Assembly: GCA_030700155.1 (NCBI GenBank)
Contig: JAUYJU010000017.1
Span: forward strand, 1 to 52,620
Direction of reading: 5' to 3'
From: Candidatus Nanoarchaeia archaeon
GTDB taxonomy: Archaea > Nanobdellota > Nanobdellia > SCGC-AAA011-G17 > JAUYJU01
DNA length: 52,620 nucleotides
Shown here one piece after another: positions 8,960-16,687 of this stretch. Each line of letters starts with the position of its first letter. Positions within the stretch are counted from its first letter, which is position 1. Both the position numbers and the translations under genes were made by a program. Under the pieces are notes generated by a model that was not told the DNA's origin, did no database searches, and saw only the letters and a program-made list of their open reading frames with translations.

Positions 8960-8978
8960 TTAAACTCTTAAGCGATTT

Positions 8979-9578
8979 ATGGATATTAAATTCTCAGGAA
9001 ATAAAATAGAATTCAAAAAAGAGGTTAATGCTCTTGATAAGTTTGTGATAGATTTTACAAGAATTTTAAACAGGTTAAATATAAGATATGTTATCGTTTC
9101 AGGGTATGTTTCTATTTTATTTGGAAGAAATCGAGCTTCTGAAGATATAGATTTAATAATTGAAAAGATGAATTTAGAAGAATTCAATAAGTTTTGGGAA
9201 GAAGTTACAAAAGAATTTGAATGTCTAAATACTGAAAACAAAGAACAAGCCTATAATGAATATTTGATGGAAAACGTAGCAATAAGGTTTGCTAAAAAAG
9301 GAAAATCCCTACCAAATATGGAAGTTAAATTTCCAAAATTAGATTTAGACAGTTTAACTTTAAGTGAAAGGAAAGAAATTAAGATTAATGAAGACATAAT
9401 CTTTATCTCCCCTTTCGAAATCCAGATACCATTTAAACTATTCTTAGGCAGTGAAAAAGATATAGAAGATGCCAGATACCTCTATAAACTATTTAAAGAA
9501 AAGATAAAAATAGCTACTTTAGAAGAATTTGTCCGAAAGCTTAAAATAGAAGAGGAGTATAATAAATATTTAAGATGA
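8979..9578 (+). CDS. Nucleotidyltransferase-fold protein (AbiEii/MNT-like)
   Basis: 199 aa. Residues about 37-61 carry the nucleotidyltransferase signature: a glycine turn (VSGYVSILFGR) followed by RASEDIDLII, where the acidic pair binds metal. The usual GG is SG here. The later PFEIQIPFKLFLGSEKDIEDARYLY resembles the helical part of AbiEii-like and DUF6036-like proteins, which include toxins and abortive-infection factors. A 51-aa ORF overlaps the stop by 3 nt, giving a two-gene arrangement typical of toxin-antitoxin-like pairs. Substrate and toxicity cannot be judged from sequence. Confidence 0.75.
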   Translation: MDIKFSGNKIEFKKEVNALDKFVIDFTRILNRLNIRYVIVSGYVSILFGRNRASEDIDLIIEKMNLEEFNKFWEEVTKEFECLNTENKEQAYNEYLMENVAIRFAKKGKSLPNMEVKFPKLDLDSLTLSERKEIKINEDIIFISPFEIQIPFKLFLGSEKDIEDARYLYKLFKEKIKIATLEEFVRKLKIEEEYNKYLR

Positions 9579-9730
9579 AAGTCCCTGATATTGATTTGGA
9601 AGCTTTGGAAGAATTTAAGAAAAAGAATTTTAAAGATAGATTAGAATTTATAGATAAATACGTTGAGTCATTAAAGAAGAAATCCAATAAAAAATGGAGT
9701 TCTGAACAGAAAGACTTAATGGATGAATAA
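9575..9730 (+). CDS. Small partner of the nucleotidyltransferase
   Basis: 51 aa. The start codon overlaps the nucleotidyltransferase stop (ATGA). The protein is highly charged and probably helical (LEALEEFKKKNFKDRLEFI, then KKWSSEQKDLMDE). From memory, similar short proteins accompany archaeal nucleotidyltransferase-like genes, so it could be an antitoxin or binding partner. That role is inferred from context only. Confidence 0.6.
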   Translation: MKVPDIDLEALEEFKKKNFKDRLEFIDKYVESLKKKSNKKWSSEQKDLMDE

Positions 9731-9758
9731 CGCTTCTGAAAATATCAAAAACAATAAC

Positions 9759-9812
9759 CTTACCGTTACATTTTAACAAAAATAGGAAGATTCATATATT
9801 TGTAACGGTAAG
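9759..9812 (+). repeat. 12-bp perfect inverted repeat around a promoter
   Basis: CTTACCGTTACA (9759-9770) and TGTAACGGTAAG (9801-9812) are exact reverse complements, 30 nt apart. A TATA-like ATATATT lies between them just before the right arm, and a short ORF starts 10 nt downstream. The placement suggests operator arms for a dimeric repressor, possibly the product of the adjacent remnant gene. Confidence 0.6.
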
Positions 9813-9821
9813 ATAATCTCA

Positions 9822-9958
9822 ATGGTAGTTGTAAGGAAAAGAATCATAGGAAACCAGAAATAATTTTACCTAAAACATACTATACGCAAAAATGGAAAAG
9901 TTTAACAATTAAATTCAAGAAAAAGCGCATAATTAATAGAATAAAAGAAGCTATTTAA
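9822..9958 (+). pseudogene. Frameshifted small DNA-binding (AbrB-like?) gene remnant
   Basis: The first frame reads MVVVRKRIIGNQK and then stops at 9861. The neighbouring frame continues as IILPKTYYTQKW and KFKKKRIINRIKEAI to a stop at 9958. Restoring one base near 9857 gives one 45-aa protein (...IIGNQEIILPK...) whose start resembles the beta-strand pattern of AbrB/SpoVT-type antitoxins. It lies right behind the inverted repeat and TATA box. The bases between this remnant and tRNA-Tyr (9959-10020) hold nothing I can identify. Confidence 0.45.
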
Positions 9959-10020
9959 TTCCTATTTCTTAGCTTACCATATCCTAAGATACAGTTAGGG
10001 AGTACGCTCAAGATAAAGAA

Positions 10021-10143
10021 TCCCGGCGGCGAGATTTGAACTTGCAACCTATCGGGTACGGCTGGTGGAGATTCATAGTTTCTTAGTAGACACTCCATCC
10101 ACATCTACAGCCGATCGCTCTAGCCAGATTGAGCTACGCCGGG
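10021..10143 (-). tRNA. tRNA-Tyr (GUA) with a 48-nt intron
   Basis: Acceptor CCCGGCG/CGCCGGG with discriminator A (C1-G72 and A73 fit archaeal tRNA-Tyr). D arm GCTC/GAGC, anticodon stem ATCGG/CCGAT, loop CTGTAG...C with anticodon GTA. A 48-nt intron follows position 37, and GGCTG in the exon can pair with CAGCC in the intron as the splicing-site helix. The mature tRNA would be 75 nt. The T stem GCAAG/CTCGC contains one A-C mismatch. No CCA is encoded. Confidence 0.92.
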
Positions 10144-10165
10144 ATAACTAATCAGCCTCAATTTA

Positions 10166-10177
10166 GTCTTATAAACC
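10166..10177 (-). promoter_or_regulatory. TATA box for tRNA-Tyr
   Basis: On the minus strand GGTTTATAAGAC ends 23 nt before the tRNA 5' end, the expected archaeal spacing. Confidence 0.6.
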
Positions 10178-10188
10178 TTACGATAATG

Positions 10189-10197
10189 TTTAAATAA
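10189..10197 (+). promoter_or_regulatory. TATA box for the DoxX-like gene
   Basis: TTTAAATAA lies about 25 nt before the ATG at 10219. It is back-to-back with the tRNA-Tyr promoter. Confidence 0.5.
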
Positions 10198-10218
10198 TCC
10201 ATTTATCTCAATAATCAA

Positions 10219-10671
10219 ATGGCAAAGAGAGGTACAAGCCTAAATAAAAGATTTGATAACTTAGATAGTAAAATAGTAAACTGGATGAAAAAAGAAGGTC
10301 ATTTATTCTTAAGATACTCTTTAGCAGTAATTTTCATCTGGTTTGGAATCCTAAAACCTTTAGGTTTCAGTCCAGCATTAGATTTAGTAACAAAAACAGT
10401 TTACTGGTTCCCCCCAGAAACATTCGTTCCAATTCTAGGTTGGTGGGAAGTTATTATAGGAATTTGTTTATTATACAAACCATTAATCAGGTTAGGAATA
10501 TTTTTAATGGCGATACAGATGGCAGGAACTTTTTTACCTTTAATTTTGTTACCCGAAATAGTTTACACAAATGGAAATCCTTTTTACTTAACCTTAGAAG
10601 GACAATATATTATTAAAAATTTAGTTATTATTGGTGCAGCAATGGTTATAGGTTCTCACGCAAGAGATTAA
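10219..10671 (+). CDS. DoxX-like integral membrane protein
   Basis: 150 aa with four predicted membrane segments: about 31-48 (YSLAVIFIWFGILKPLGF), 69-88 (VPILGWWEVIIGICLLY), 93-112 and 130-146. The pattern W-x-G-x-x-K, then GWWEVIIGICLL and a TFLPLILLPE loop, fits the DoxX/YkgB (DUF417) superfamily of small quinone-related or unknown membrane proteins. The start is set by the TATA box. It ends convergently, overlapping the next minus-strand gene by 4 nt. Function is not known. Confidence 0.65.
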   Translation: MAKRGTSLNKRFDNLDSKIVNWMKKEGHLFLRYSLAVIFIWFGILKPLGFSPALDLVTKTVYWFPPETFVPILGWWEVIIGICLLYKPLIRLGIFLMAIQMAGTFLPLILLPEIVYTNGNPFYLTLEGQYIIKNLVIIGAAMVIGSHARD

Positions 10672-10880
10672 TAAACTCTAGGTCTTTTATCTATATCTGC
10701 AAGAGGAATTGTTTTTTCTTGTTTATCTTCTTCAAAAGCATTTTTTAAGGTCTCTCTTTCTTCCTTGCTTAAATGAGTATCTACATATTCTTCTCTAAAA
10801 ATATGTAACTCTCTATCAAGATCGCTAACTTTCTTCTTAACTAATTTCAATTCCTCTAAGATGTCTTCTTTGATGGCCAT
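10668..10880 (-). CDS. Small charged coiled-coil protein
   Basis: 70 aa. A single long amphipathic helix is likely (ILEELKLVKKKVSDLDREL, EERETLKNAFEEDKQE), followed by a short tail IPLADIDKRPRVY. The size and style recall archaeal antitoxins, but there is no toxin next to it. A TATA-like CTATATAAAGG at 10901-10911 supports its own promoter. Confidence 0.6.
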   Translation of the reverse strand: MAIKEDILEELKLVKKKVSDLDRELHIFREEYVDTHLSKEERETLKNAFEEDKQEKTIPLADIDKRPRVY

Positions 10881-10942
10881 GTTAATAATAAAGAAAATAT
10901 CCTTTATATAGCTTACGTTAAAAATTCCAAAAATCTTTCAGA

Positions 10943-12349
10943 TTAACGCAAACTAACAGAATTAGATTTATTCAAAACAAATTTAGCTTTCCTGTTGAAA
11001 TATTGAACAGATGCTGGTGGTATTCTTAAATCACCAACAAATGCAACATCACTTATAGCATTATAGCTTAGTACTCTTTCTTCTCCAGGAGCTAAAGTTT
11101 CTAAAGTCCATATCATTCTCATTCCTCTAATTCCTTGTTCAATTTTATCAGGAACTAAAGTACTGTAATGTCCAGTGGGTTTTACAACACTAGGTAATAA
11201 ATCTACAACTTTAACATTATGAACTTCTTTATTATCTCTATTTTTAATATGTAGCATTACTTTCACTTCTTTTTCATCACCAGTACTTCTAATTTTAAAA
11301 AGTCTCTTCTTAACTCTAACACCACGACTTAATACATAAACAACTAATCCAAACAAAGACCCTAAAACAATTAAAATCAACAATCCAGGCTTATAATCAG
11401 TATCAATCTCAATTATATAATCGTCAGCAGGTTCAACTGCAAAGTTCCAAACATAACTTCCACTTATAACTTCTGCATCAGGACTTACACTAGTAAACAA
11501 TCTTGTGAAAAATCCAGCCTGGTAATCAAAAGAACTTTCAACAGGGGCATTTCCTTCATTCAAATTAATGATTATAATTTTTTCAGCTAAAAATCCTTTT
11601 TCAACATCTTCTTTTTCTTTTAAATCAGCATTCCTGCCTACTCTAAAATTAACTTTGCCTTCTCCTTTTAATTCCTCTGCATTATATAATCTACCAACTA
11701 AATTATACTCTCCAGATTTAGTTCCAGGAGGTAAATTAATCTCATAGTATCTCTTTATCTCTTCATTAGGCTCAAAAGAAATAATTTCATTTTCTTTCCA
11801 AACTTCAGAAGTCAAATAAAATTCCAGATTTTCAAATTCAACGTCTCCTCTATTCTTAAGTATAACCTCTAAAGTATTCAGCTTTCCTGGAATAATAAGT
11901 TTTGGAGTTTTTAATACAATTTGAATTAAATCTTTATCAGAAATTACAAAAGTATTCAAAGTAGCACTTGATTTATATTCAGAAGTCAATGATTTTATTT
12001 CTATGGTTGAAGCATGATTCTTATTAGATTCTGCATCATCTAAACTTCTTATGCTTACTTCAGCTTCAGCTGTTTCTTTATAACCTAAGCTTATTATTGC
12101 AGGTTCTATAAGTATTGCTCTAGCAAACTTTGAAAAAGGAAATATATCTAAAGAACCAGGAGTCAATTGAACAATATCCTGCCTGTTTGCATTATTGGTT
12201 ACTCTAATAAGAAATTTAGCTTCCCCTCCAGCAGGTATCTGATCAGTTACTTTTTCTATTTCTATGCTAAACTGATCCTTCTGCTCAGCAGCACTGACTA
12301 TTTGTAAACTCAATAGAATTATCAGTAAAGTTAAAAAAGCCCTTTTCAT
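10943..12349 (-). CDS. Secreted/membrane-anchored beta-sandwich protein
   Basis: About 468 aa. An N-terminal signal peptide (KRAFLTLLIILLSLQIVSA) precedes repeated immunoglobulin-like segments of the CARDB/NEW3 type (GGEAKFLIRVTNNANRQDIV; KLNTLEVILKNRGDVEFENL). A membrane segment follows at about 325-345 (LLILIVLGSLFGLVVYVLS), then another DUF11-like domain (HIKNRDNKEVHNVKVVDLLP). The start at 12349 is preferred over the upstream GTG (12355) because a TATA box at 12370-12380 puts transcription start there. Probably a cell-surface protein; the last domain would face the cytoplasm if the single membrane segment is real. Confidence 0.7.
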   Translation of the reverse strand: MKRAFLTLLIILLSLQIVSAAEQKDQFSIEIEKVTDQIPAGGEAKFLIRVTNNANRQDIVQLTPGSLDIFPFSKFARAILIEPAIISLGYKETAEAEVSIRSLDDAESNKNHASTIEIKSLTSEYKSSATLNTFVISDKDLIQIVLKTPKLIIPGKLNTLEVILKNRGDVEFENLEFYLTSEVWKENEIISFEPNEEIKRYYEINLPPGTKSGEYNLVGRLYNAEELKGEGKVNFRVGRNADLKEKEDVEKGFLAEKIIIINLNEGNAPVESSFDYQAGFFTRLFTSVSPDAEVISGSYVWNFAVEPADDYIIEIDTDYKPGLLILIVLGSLFGLVVYVLSRGVRVKKRLFKIRSTGDEKEVKVMLHIKNRDNKEVHNVKVVDLLPSVVKPTGHYSTLVPDKIEQGIRGMRMIWTLETLAPGEERVLSYNAISDVAFVGDLRIPPASVQYFNRKAKFVLNKSNSVSLR

Positions 12350-12381
12350 AATCACTCTCGAGTGAAGGTGATATTTAAAGA

Positions 12382-12657
12382 TTATTGTAGGTTATTAGTA
12401 TCTTTCATGTAAGGCTTTGAAATTTTATAAGCTCGGTCAATCTTGTCTTTAGCACCATATATTTTAAGTGAAGCAGCATATAATTGATTAGCCAATTGAG
12501 ATCTGCCAGCATTAGCATCAGCGTCAGCTTGAGCAGAGAGATTTTCAGATAGTAAACTAAGAAAATTTCTCAGAATATCGAACCTCATTTTCCCTAATTT
12601 ATCCACTAAATCTTCTAAGCTTCCATTAAAACCTTCTACACTAATTGGATGTTTCAT
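12382..12657 (-). CDS. Small helical protein in the mre11-rad50 operon
   Basis: 91 aa, overlapping the rad50 stop by 4 nt (ATGA), so almost certainly co-translated. The sequence is helical and alanine-rich in the middle (SAQADADANAGRSQLANQLYAASL), with no cysteines or membrane segments. I do not recognise the family. Position alone suggests a helper or regulator of the Mre11-Rad50 complex, since archaeal operons of this type usually add HerA and NurA rather than this protein. Confidence 0.65.
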   Translation of the reverse strand: MKHPISVEGFNGSLEDLVDKLGKMRFDILRNFLSLLSENLSAQADADANAGRSQLANQLYAASLKIYGAKDKIDRAYKISKPYMKDTNNLQ

Positions 12658-14711
12658 TCTATTACCTCAGACACATGCTCACTTTTATTTAATCTTATGA
12701 TAGAGTCTACAAAACTTTCAATCTTAGGCTCATGACTAACTAAAATAACCTGTTTAGTATCAATCTCATTAAGAACTTCTCTTACTCTATCTAATTGTTC
12801 AGCAGAAAATCCATCTGTAGGTTCATCCAAGATAAGTAAATCTTTAGTGTTTATAACTGACATTACAGTATTTATAACCTGATTCAAAGCTAATCTATAT
12901 GCTAATGAAGCTGCAGTTTTTTCTCCTCCACTCAAATGTAAAAAATCAGTCTCGTAACCATTTTGTTCAATTACAGGAGTAAATTCTTCATCTAATCTGA
13001 CATTCATTATATCTTCCTCAATTAACATATTAAACCATTTCTGGAATAAAGAATTAAACTCGGAATGAACAGCAAGCATAACCTTCTTCTCCATTATTTC
13101 CATCATCTTCTTGAAATTTTCACTTAACCAATGCTGCAATTCTCCTAAATAAACAATCTTTTCCTTTACTATTTCTTTCTTCTTAATCTCTTTTTTTAAA
13201 TTTTCAATAATTTCCAAAACTAATGTTAATTCTTTATCAATACCGCCTTTCTCAACTTCTAAACTCTTTAAGCGATCGTCTGTCCCTTCTATGATCTCTT
13301 TAATTTCATCATATTTATTTCCTAACTTTCCAAAGGCATCAATTTCTTTATACAGTTCAGCATTTTTAATATTTAAGTCTCCAATATTCTTTTTAATTTC
13401 CTCAGCTTCTTTTATTAGTTTGTCCTTTCTTTCAATCTTCTCAGAAAGGTTGTTATACCTCAATTTATTCATATCGTGTTTTCTCTCTATAATAAGTATT
13501 TCATCATATTCTTTTTTTATAATTTCAAATTCTTTCTCAGAATTAATTCTTTTGACCCTTAACTCTTCCATTTGTTTATTTATCCCTAGAATTAAACTAT
13601 CTTCCCTTTCGGTTATATGGTGTTTATGCTCTTTATTCACTTCTTGTTTGCAAGTAGGACAATTATCTATTGTAATCATCTTGTTTTTTAAGTCTTCAGA
13701 TAACTTTTTCTTAGTATTTAGTTCATTAATTTTTAAATTTAATTTATTTACTTCTTCCTGTAATTCTTTTATTCTTAATTCTCTGTCTACTTTCTTATCC
13801 TTATCAAATCCTTCTCCTTTATCATCATCTATATCCTTCTCTAAAGATTTAATTTGTAAAACTAAAGTTTCAATTTCTTTATGCAACTCAGATTTCTTAC
13901 CTACTAAACTGGTTAGCCTAACATCATTGATTTCAAGTTCTTTTTTAAGTGAATCAAGTCTTTTGATATTATCTTCTATCTTAGCTAAATTTTCCTTATG
14001 CTCATTTATACCTGCAATTAAAGTTTTTAAATCAGCATTTATAACAACAAGTTGCTTCTCCAAATCACCTATTTTTCTTTCTTTTTCAGCCAAATCACTT
14101 TTTTTAACTTCCAAGTCAGCAATCATCCCAGCATATAACTTTCTTTTCTCTTTTAATTTATAATTAACAATATCCACATTCTCTCTGACTCTTTTATATT
14201 TATCAATACCAAATACTTTTCTTAAAGTATCTACTCTGAAATCTTTATCACCTAAAAGAATCTGTTTCATCTCTTCCTGTGGTGTATAAACAGTATATCT
14301 ATATACAAGAGATTTAGATTTTTTTAAAAGTTCAGGGGGGTAATTAAATAACTCCAATATCTTCTGTTTTAATTCAGTTGCAGTTGCATTTCTCATTTCT
14401 CCATCAACAGAAATAAAACCCTCATCTTGGTTTACAGTCTTTCCTCTTTTTAATGATCTTTTAATAATAATATTCTTTCCACCAACTTCAAAATCTAACT
14501 CTACGTGGCCTTTATCAGCACCATTTCTTAACAAAGAACTACCTGTTAACTCTCCAAGCCTCAATCCAAACAAGGCAAAGTCTATTGCTAATAAAATTGA
14601 AGATTTACCAGAACCTATATCTCCTCCTAGCAGAACAGTACCACTAGGAAAGTTTATTTCCTGTTCAACATAACTTCTTATGTTATTTAATTTAATTTTA
14701 TTTAATTTCAT
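12654..14711 (-). CDS. rad50: DNA double-strand break repair ATPase Rad50
   Basis: 685 aa, shorter than the usual 850-900 because the coiled-coil arms are short. N-terminal Walker A GGDIGSGKSSI (29-39), then a long coiled coil with the zinc hook CPTC near residue 350. The C-terminal ABC part has signature LSGGEKTAASLAYRLA, Walker B LLILDEPTDGF and the H-loop VSHEP. It overlaps mre11 by 14 nt. With Mre11 it forms the complex that tethers and processes DNA ends. Confidence 0.97.
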   Translation of the reverse strand: MKLNKIKLNNIRSYVEQEINFPSGTVLLGGDIGSGKSSILLAIDFALFGLRLGELTGSSLLRNGADKGHVELDFEVGGKNIIIKRSLKRGKTVNQDEGFISVDGEMRNATATELKQKILELFNYPPELLKKSKSLVYRYTVYTPQEEMKQILLGDKDFRVDTLRKVFGIDKYKRVRENVDIVNYKLKEKRKLYAGMIADLEVKKSDLAEKERKIGDLEKQLVVINADLKTLIAGINEHKENLAKIEDNIKRLDSLKKELEINDVRLTSLVGKKSELHKEIETLVLQIKSLEKDIDDDKGEGFDKDKKVDRELRIKELQEEVNKLNLKINELNTKKKLSEDLKNKMITIDNCPTCKQEVNKEHKHHITEREDSLILGINKQMEELRVKRINSEKEFEIIKKEYDEILIIERKHDMNKLRYNNLSEKIERKDKLIKEAEEIKKNIGDLNIKNAELYKEIDAFGKLGNKYDEIKEIIEGTDDRLKSLEVEKGGIDKELTLVLEIIENLKKEIKKKEIVKEKIVYLGELQHWLSENFKKMMEIMEKKVMLAVHSEFNSLFQKWFNMLIEEDIMNVRLDEEFTPVIEQNGYETDFLHLSGGEKTAASLAYRLALNQVINTVMSVINTKDLLILDEPTDGFSAEQLDRVREVLNEIDTKQVILVSHEPKIESFVDSIIRLNKSEHVSEVIE

Positions 14712-15900
14712 CTTCTATACCTAAAATATTAAAAACATCTGTGATTATTCTTTCTTCAAATACAGCTTTCACTTCACCTTCATCTTTTTCTTTATCAAAA
14801 GCAGGTATCAATAACTCAACAAGTTGCTTCTCTCTTTCACTTGTCATTCCATTAAATTGTCCTAAATGTTCCTTAACAACTGATTCTTCAATTTCATCAA
14901 CACTTCCTTCCTGTACTTGAACTTCTTGTAGTTCTTTTGTAGTTAATTTATAGGTATTTTTCATTACAAAACAAGCCTCATTGGCAGCTTCAAACACTTT
15001 ATTAAAATTGATATCTGAAGTTTTTCCAGAATTTAAAACGCCTTCAACTCTTAAAGTAACAATCTTATTTTTCAAATCTTTTTTAGCTAAAGTTTCAATC
15101 ATCTCCATTTCTATATCTAAAGGATTTTTATTATTTGCATTGAATTTAAAACATTCAACATCTTTTATTTTAACAGGAATCCATTTTAAGTTTAATTTAT
15201 CATCACAAATATAAAAACCACCATGCTTGAACTTCTCTATTTCTTTAAAATTATTTGGGAATAACGCCCCAGGATAGGTTATTAATCCATAATCTTCTAC
15301 TTTTTTATCAAAAACAAAGTGTGGGTGTCCTCCAGCATAATAATCAAAATTCCTTGGCATTAATTTATAAGATTCAGCTTCAACAATCTCTAAACCCTCT
15401 GGTTTAAACTCATTTAACATAGTATGGAATAAAAATATCTTAAATCCTTTTTCTTTTTCTAATTTCTCTCTGTTTAATTCTCTTAATTTGTATTTCTCTA
15501 ATCCTCCTTTCTGTCCCAATATTCCAGTTAATTTAACCCCAGTTTTATCTACAGTAAATTCTAATTCTCCATCTTTATATTTGAAAACATTATGTAACAA
15601 TCCAGCTTTTTCCAAAACATCTAACATAGTTTTACCAGAAGGACTCTGATCATGGCTTCCAGGAACAACATAAACATCAATATCTGCTTCTTTTAATTTA
15701 TTTAATATAGCAGCAACATCTTTTATCAAATCAATAGAAGGCAATGGTGTATCAAACAAATCTCCAGCAATTATAACAAAACCAACATTCTCATCAATAC
15801 ATATCTCAATACCTCTGTCAAAAGCATCTACATTAATTCTACGTAAAGCTTCTTCTCTCCAGCCTCCAATGTGTACATCAGAAAAATGTGCAAATTTCAT
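14698..15900 (-). CDS. mre11: DNA double-strand break repair nuclease Mre11
   Basis: 400 aa, of normal length. Calcineurin-like phosphoesterase motifs: SDVHIGG (D8, H10), AGDLFD (D47), HTML, and GGHPHFV in place of GHxH. The third motif, usually GNHD, reads GSHD here (81-84), so the usual metal-binding asparagine is serine. The C-terminal third contacts Rad50. A TATA-like element (15933-15943) and an AGGGGC ribosome site precede the start. It is the first gene of a mre11-rad50-small protein operon. Confidence 0.96.
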   Translation of the reverse strand: MKFAHFSDVHIGGWREEALRRINVDAFDRGIEICIDENVGFVIIAGDLFDTPLPSIDLIKDVAAILNKLKEADIDVYVVPGSHDQSPSGKTMLDVLEKAGLLHNVFKYKDGELEFTVDKTGVKLTGILGQKGGLEKYKLRELNREKLEKEKGFKIFLFHTMLNEFKPEGLEIVEAESYKLMPRNFDYYAGGHPHFVFDKKVEDYGLITYPGALFPNNFKEIEKFKHGGFYICDDKLNLKWIPVKIKDVECFKFNANNKNPLDIEMEMIETLAKKDLKNKIVTLRVEGVLNSGKTSDINFNKVFEAANEACFVMKNTYKLTTKELQEVQVQEGSVDEIEESVVKEHLGQFNGMTSEREKQLVELLIPAFDKEKDEGEVKAVFEERIITDVFNILGIEDEIK

Positions 15901-15946
15901 AAAGCCCCTTTATAACCATAAAAGTTCTAAGTCTTTAAAAGAATTA

Positions 15947-16153
15947 TTATCCTCTAACCATAACATAGACGCCTATAAGAAATAATATTAGTCCAATAAC
16001 CCTGTAACTAAACTCAGTTCTTTTGCTAGGTTTAAAATCAGCACCTAAAAGCTTCTTTGTCTGCCAGATATTAAACTTAATAGCCCAATCAGGCATAACC
16101 AAATAAATCAAACCGCTTGCAATCAATAAAGCAGAAACTAAAACCTCACTCAC
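15947..16153 (-). CDS. Small two-helix membrane protein
   Basis: 68 aa with predicted membrane segments at about 3-20 and 48-66. Between them is a cytosolic-type loop with WQTKKLLGADFKPSKRTEF. The pattern recalls DUF6199-like miniproteins. It overlaps the upstream membrane gene by 4 nt, so the two are probably made together. Function unknown. Confidence 0.6.
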   Translation of the reverse strand: MSEVLVSALLIASGLIYLVMPDWAIKFNIWQTKKLLGADFKPSKRTEFSYRVIGLILFLIGVYVMVRG

Positions 16154-16650
16154 TTGCTTACTCCACAGGTTTTCATGACTATTTTATTAGATAAAGAGTA
16201 TATAGATATTCCTAAAAGTGCAATGGCCAAAACAGAAATTTCTAAACCGCCAAAAGGTAAACTTCCAACAAAACCAGCTCCGCCTAAGATTGCAACTAAT
16301 CCAACCCCGCAACTTGAACAAGCAGGAGCAGCTAAACCTAAAAAGATTCCACCAAAGCCTGTAAAATTGTTTAAACTTCTTAATGTATTTACATGATAAG
16401 CTAACATCGAAACTAAAACTCCAGATAAAACTCCAGCCAAAATAATAGTAGCAACGCTTCTTAACGGCAAAGCACTAAATGTTCCAAAGAAAACTGAACT
16501 GGCAACACCAAAACTGGGTAATCCTAAAAATAACCTGTAATTTACAACAGCAATATTAAACACAATTAAAGCTAAAGCAATTATCAAAGAAAGAACAAGA
16601 TACCTTGGTTTACTATAAACTTCTTTTGAAGCCAATAACACTTTTTTCAT
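16150..16650 (-). CDS. Polytopic membrane protein with an intramembrane CxxC
   Basis: 166 aa with about four to five membrane segments (about 18-38, 50-68, 66-87, 103-125, 134-152). The notable motif APACSSCGVG (about 107-116) puts two cysteines two residues apart inside or at the edge of a glycine-rich helix, followed by AILGGAGFVGSLPFGG. Such a motif could bind metal or undergo thiol-disulfide exchange, as in CcdA-type proteins, but I do not recognise the family. First gene of a two-gene operon. Confidence 0.6.
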   Translation of the reverse strand: MKKVLLASKEVYSKPRYLVLSLIIALALIVFNIAVVNYRLFLGLPSFGVASSVFFGTFSALPLRSVATIILAGVLSGVLVSMLAYHVNTLRSLNNFTGFGGIFLGLAAPACSSCGVGLVAILGGAGFVGSLPFGGLEISVLAIALLGISIYSLSNKIVMKTCGVSK

Positions 16651-16687
16651 AGAACTAAAAAATAATTAACTTATATAAACCTTATCT

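Noticed and set aside
13291-14163. 290-codon open frame on the strand opposite rad50
   Set aside because: The protein is hydrophobic low-complexity sequence (serine, leucine, phenylalanine) mirroring the lysine/glutamate coiled coil of Rad50, so it is a shadow.
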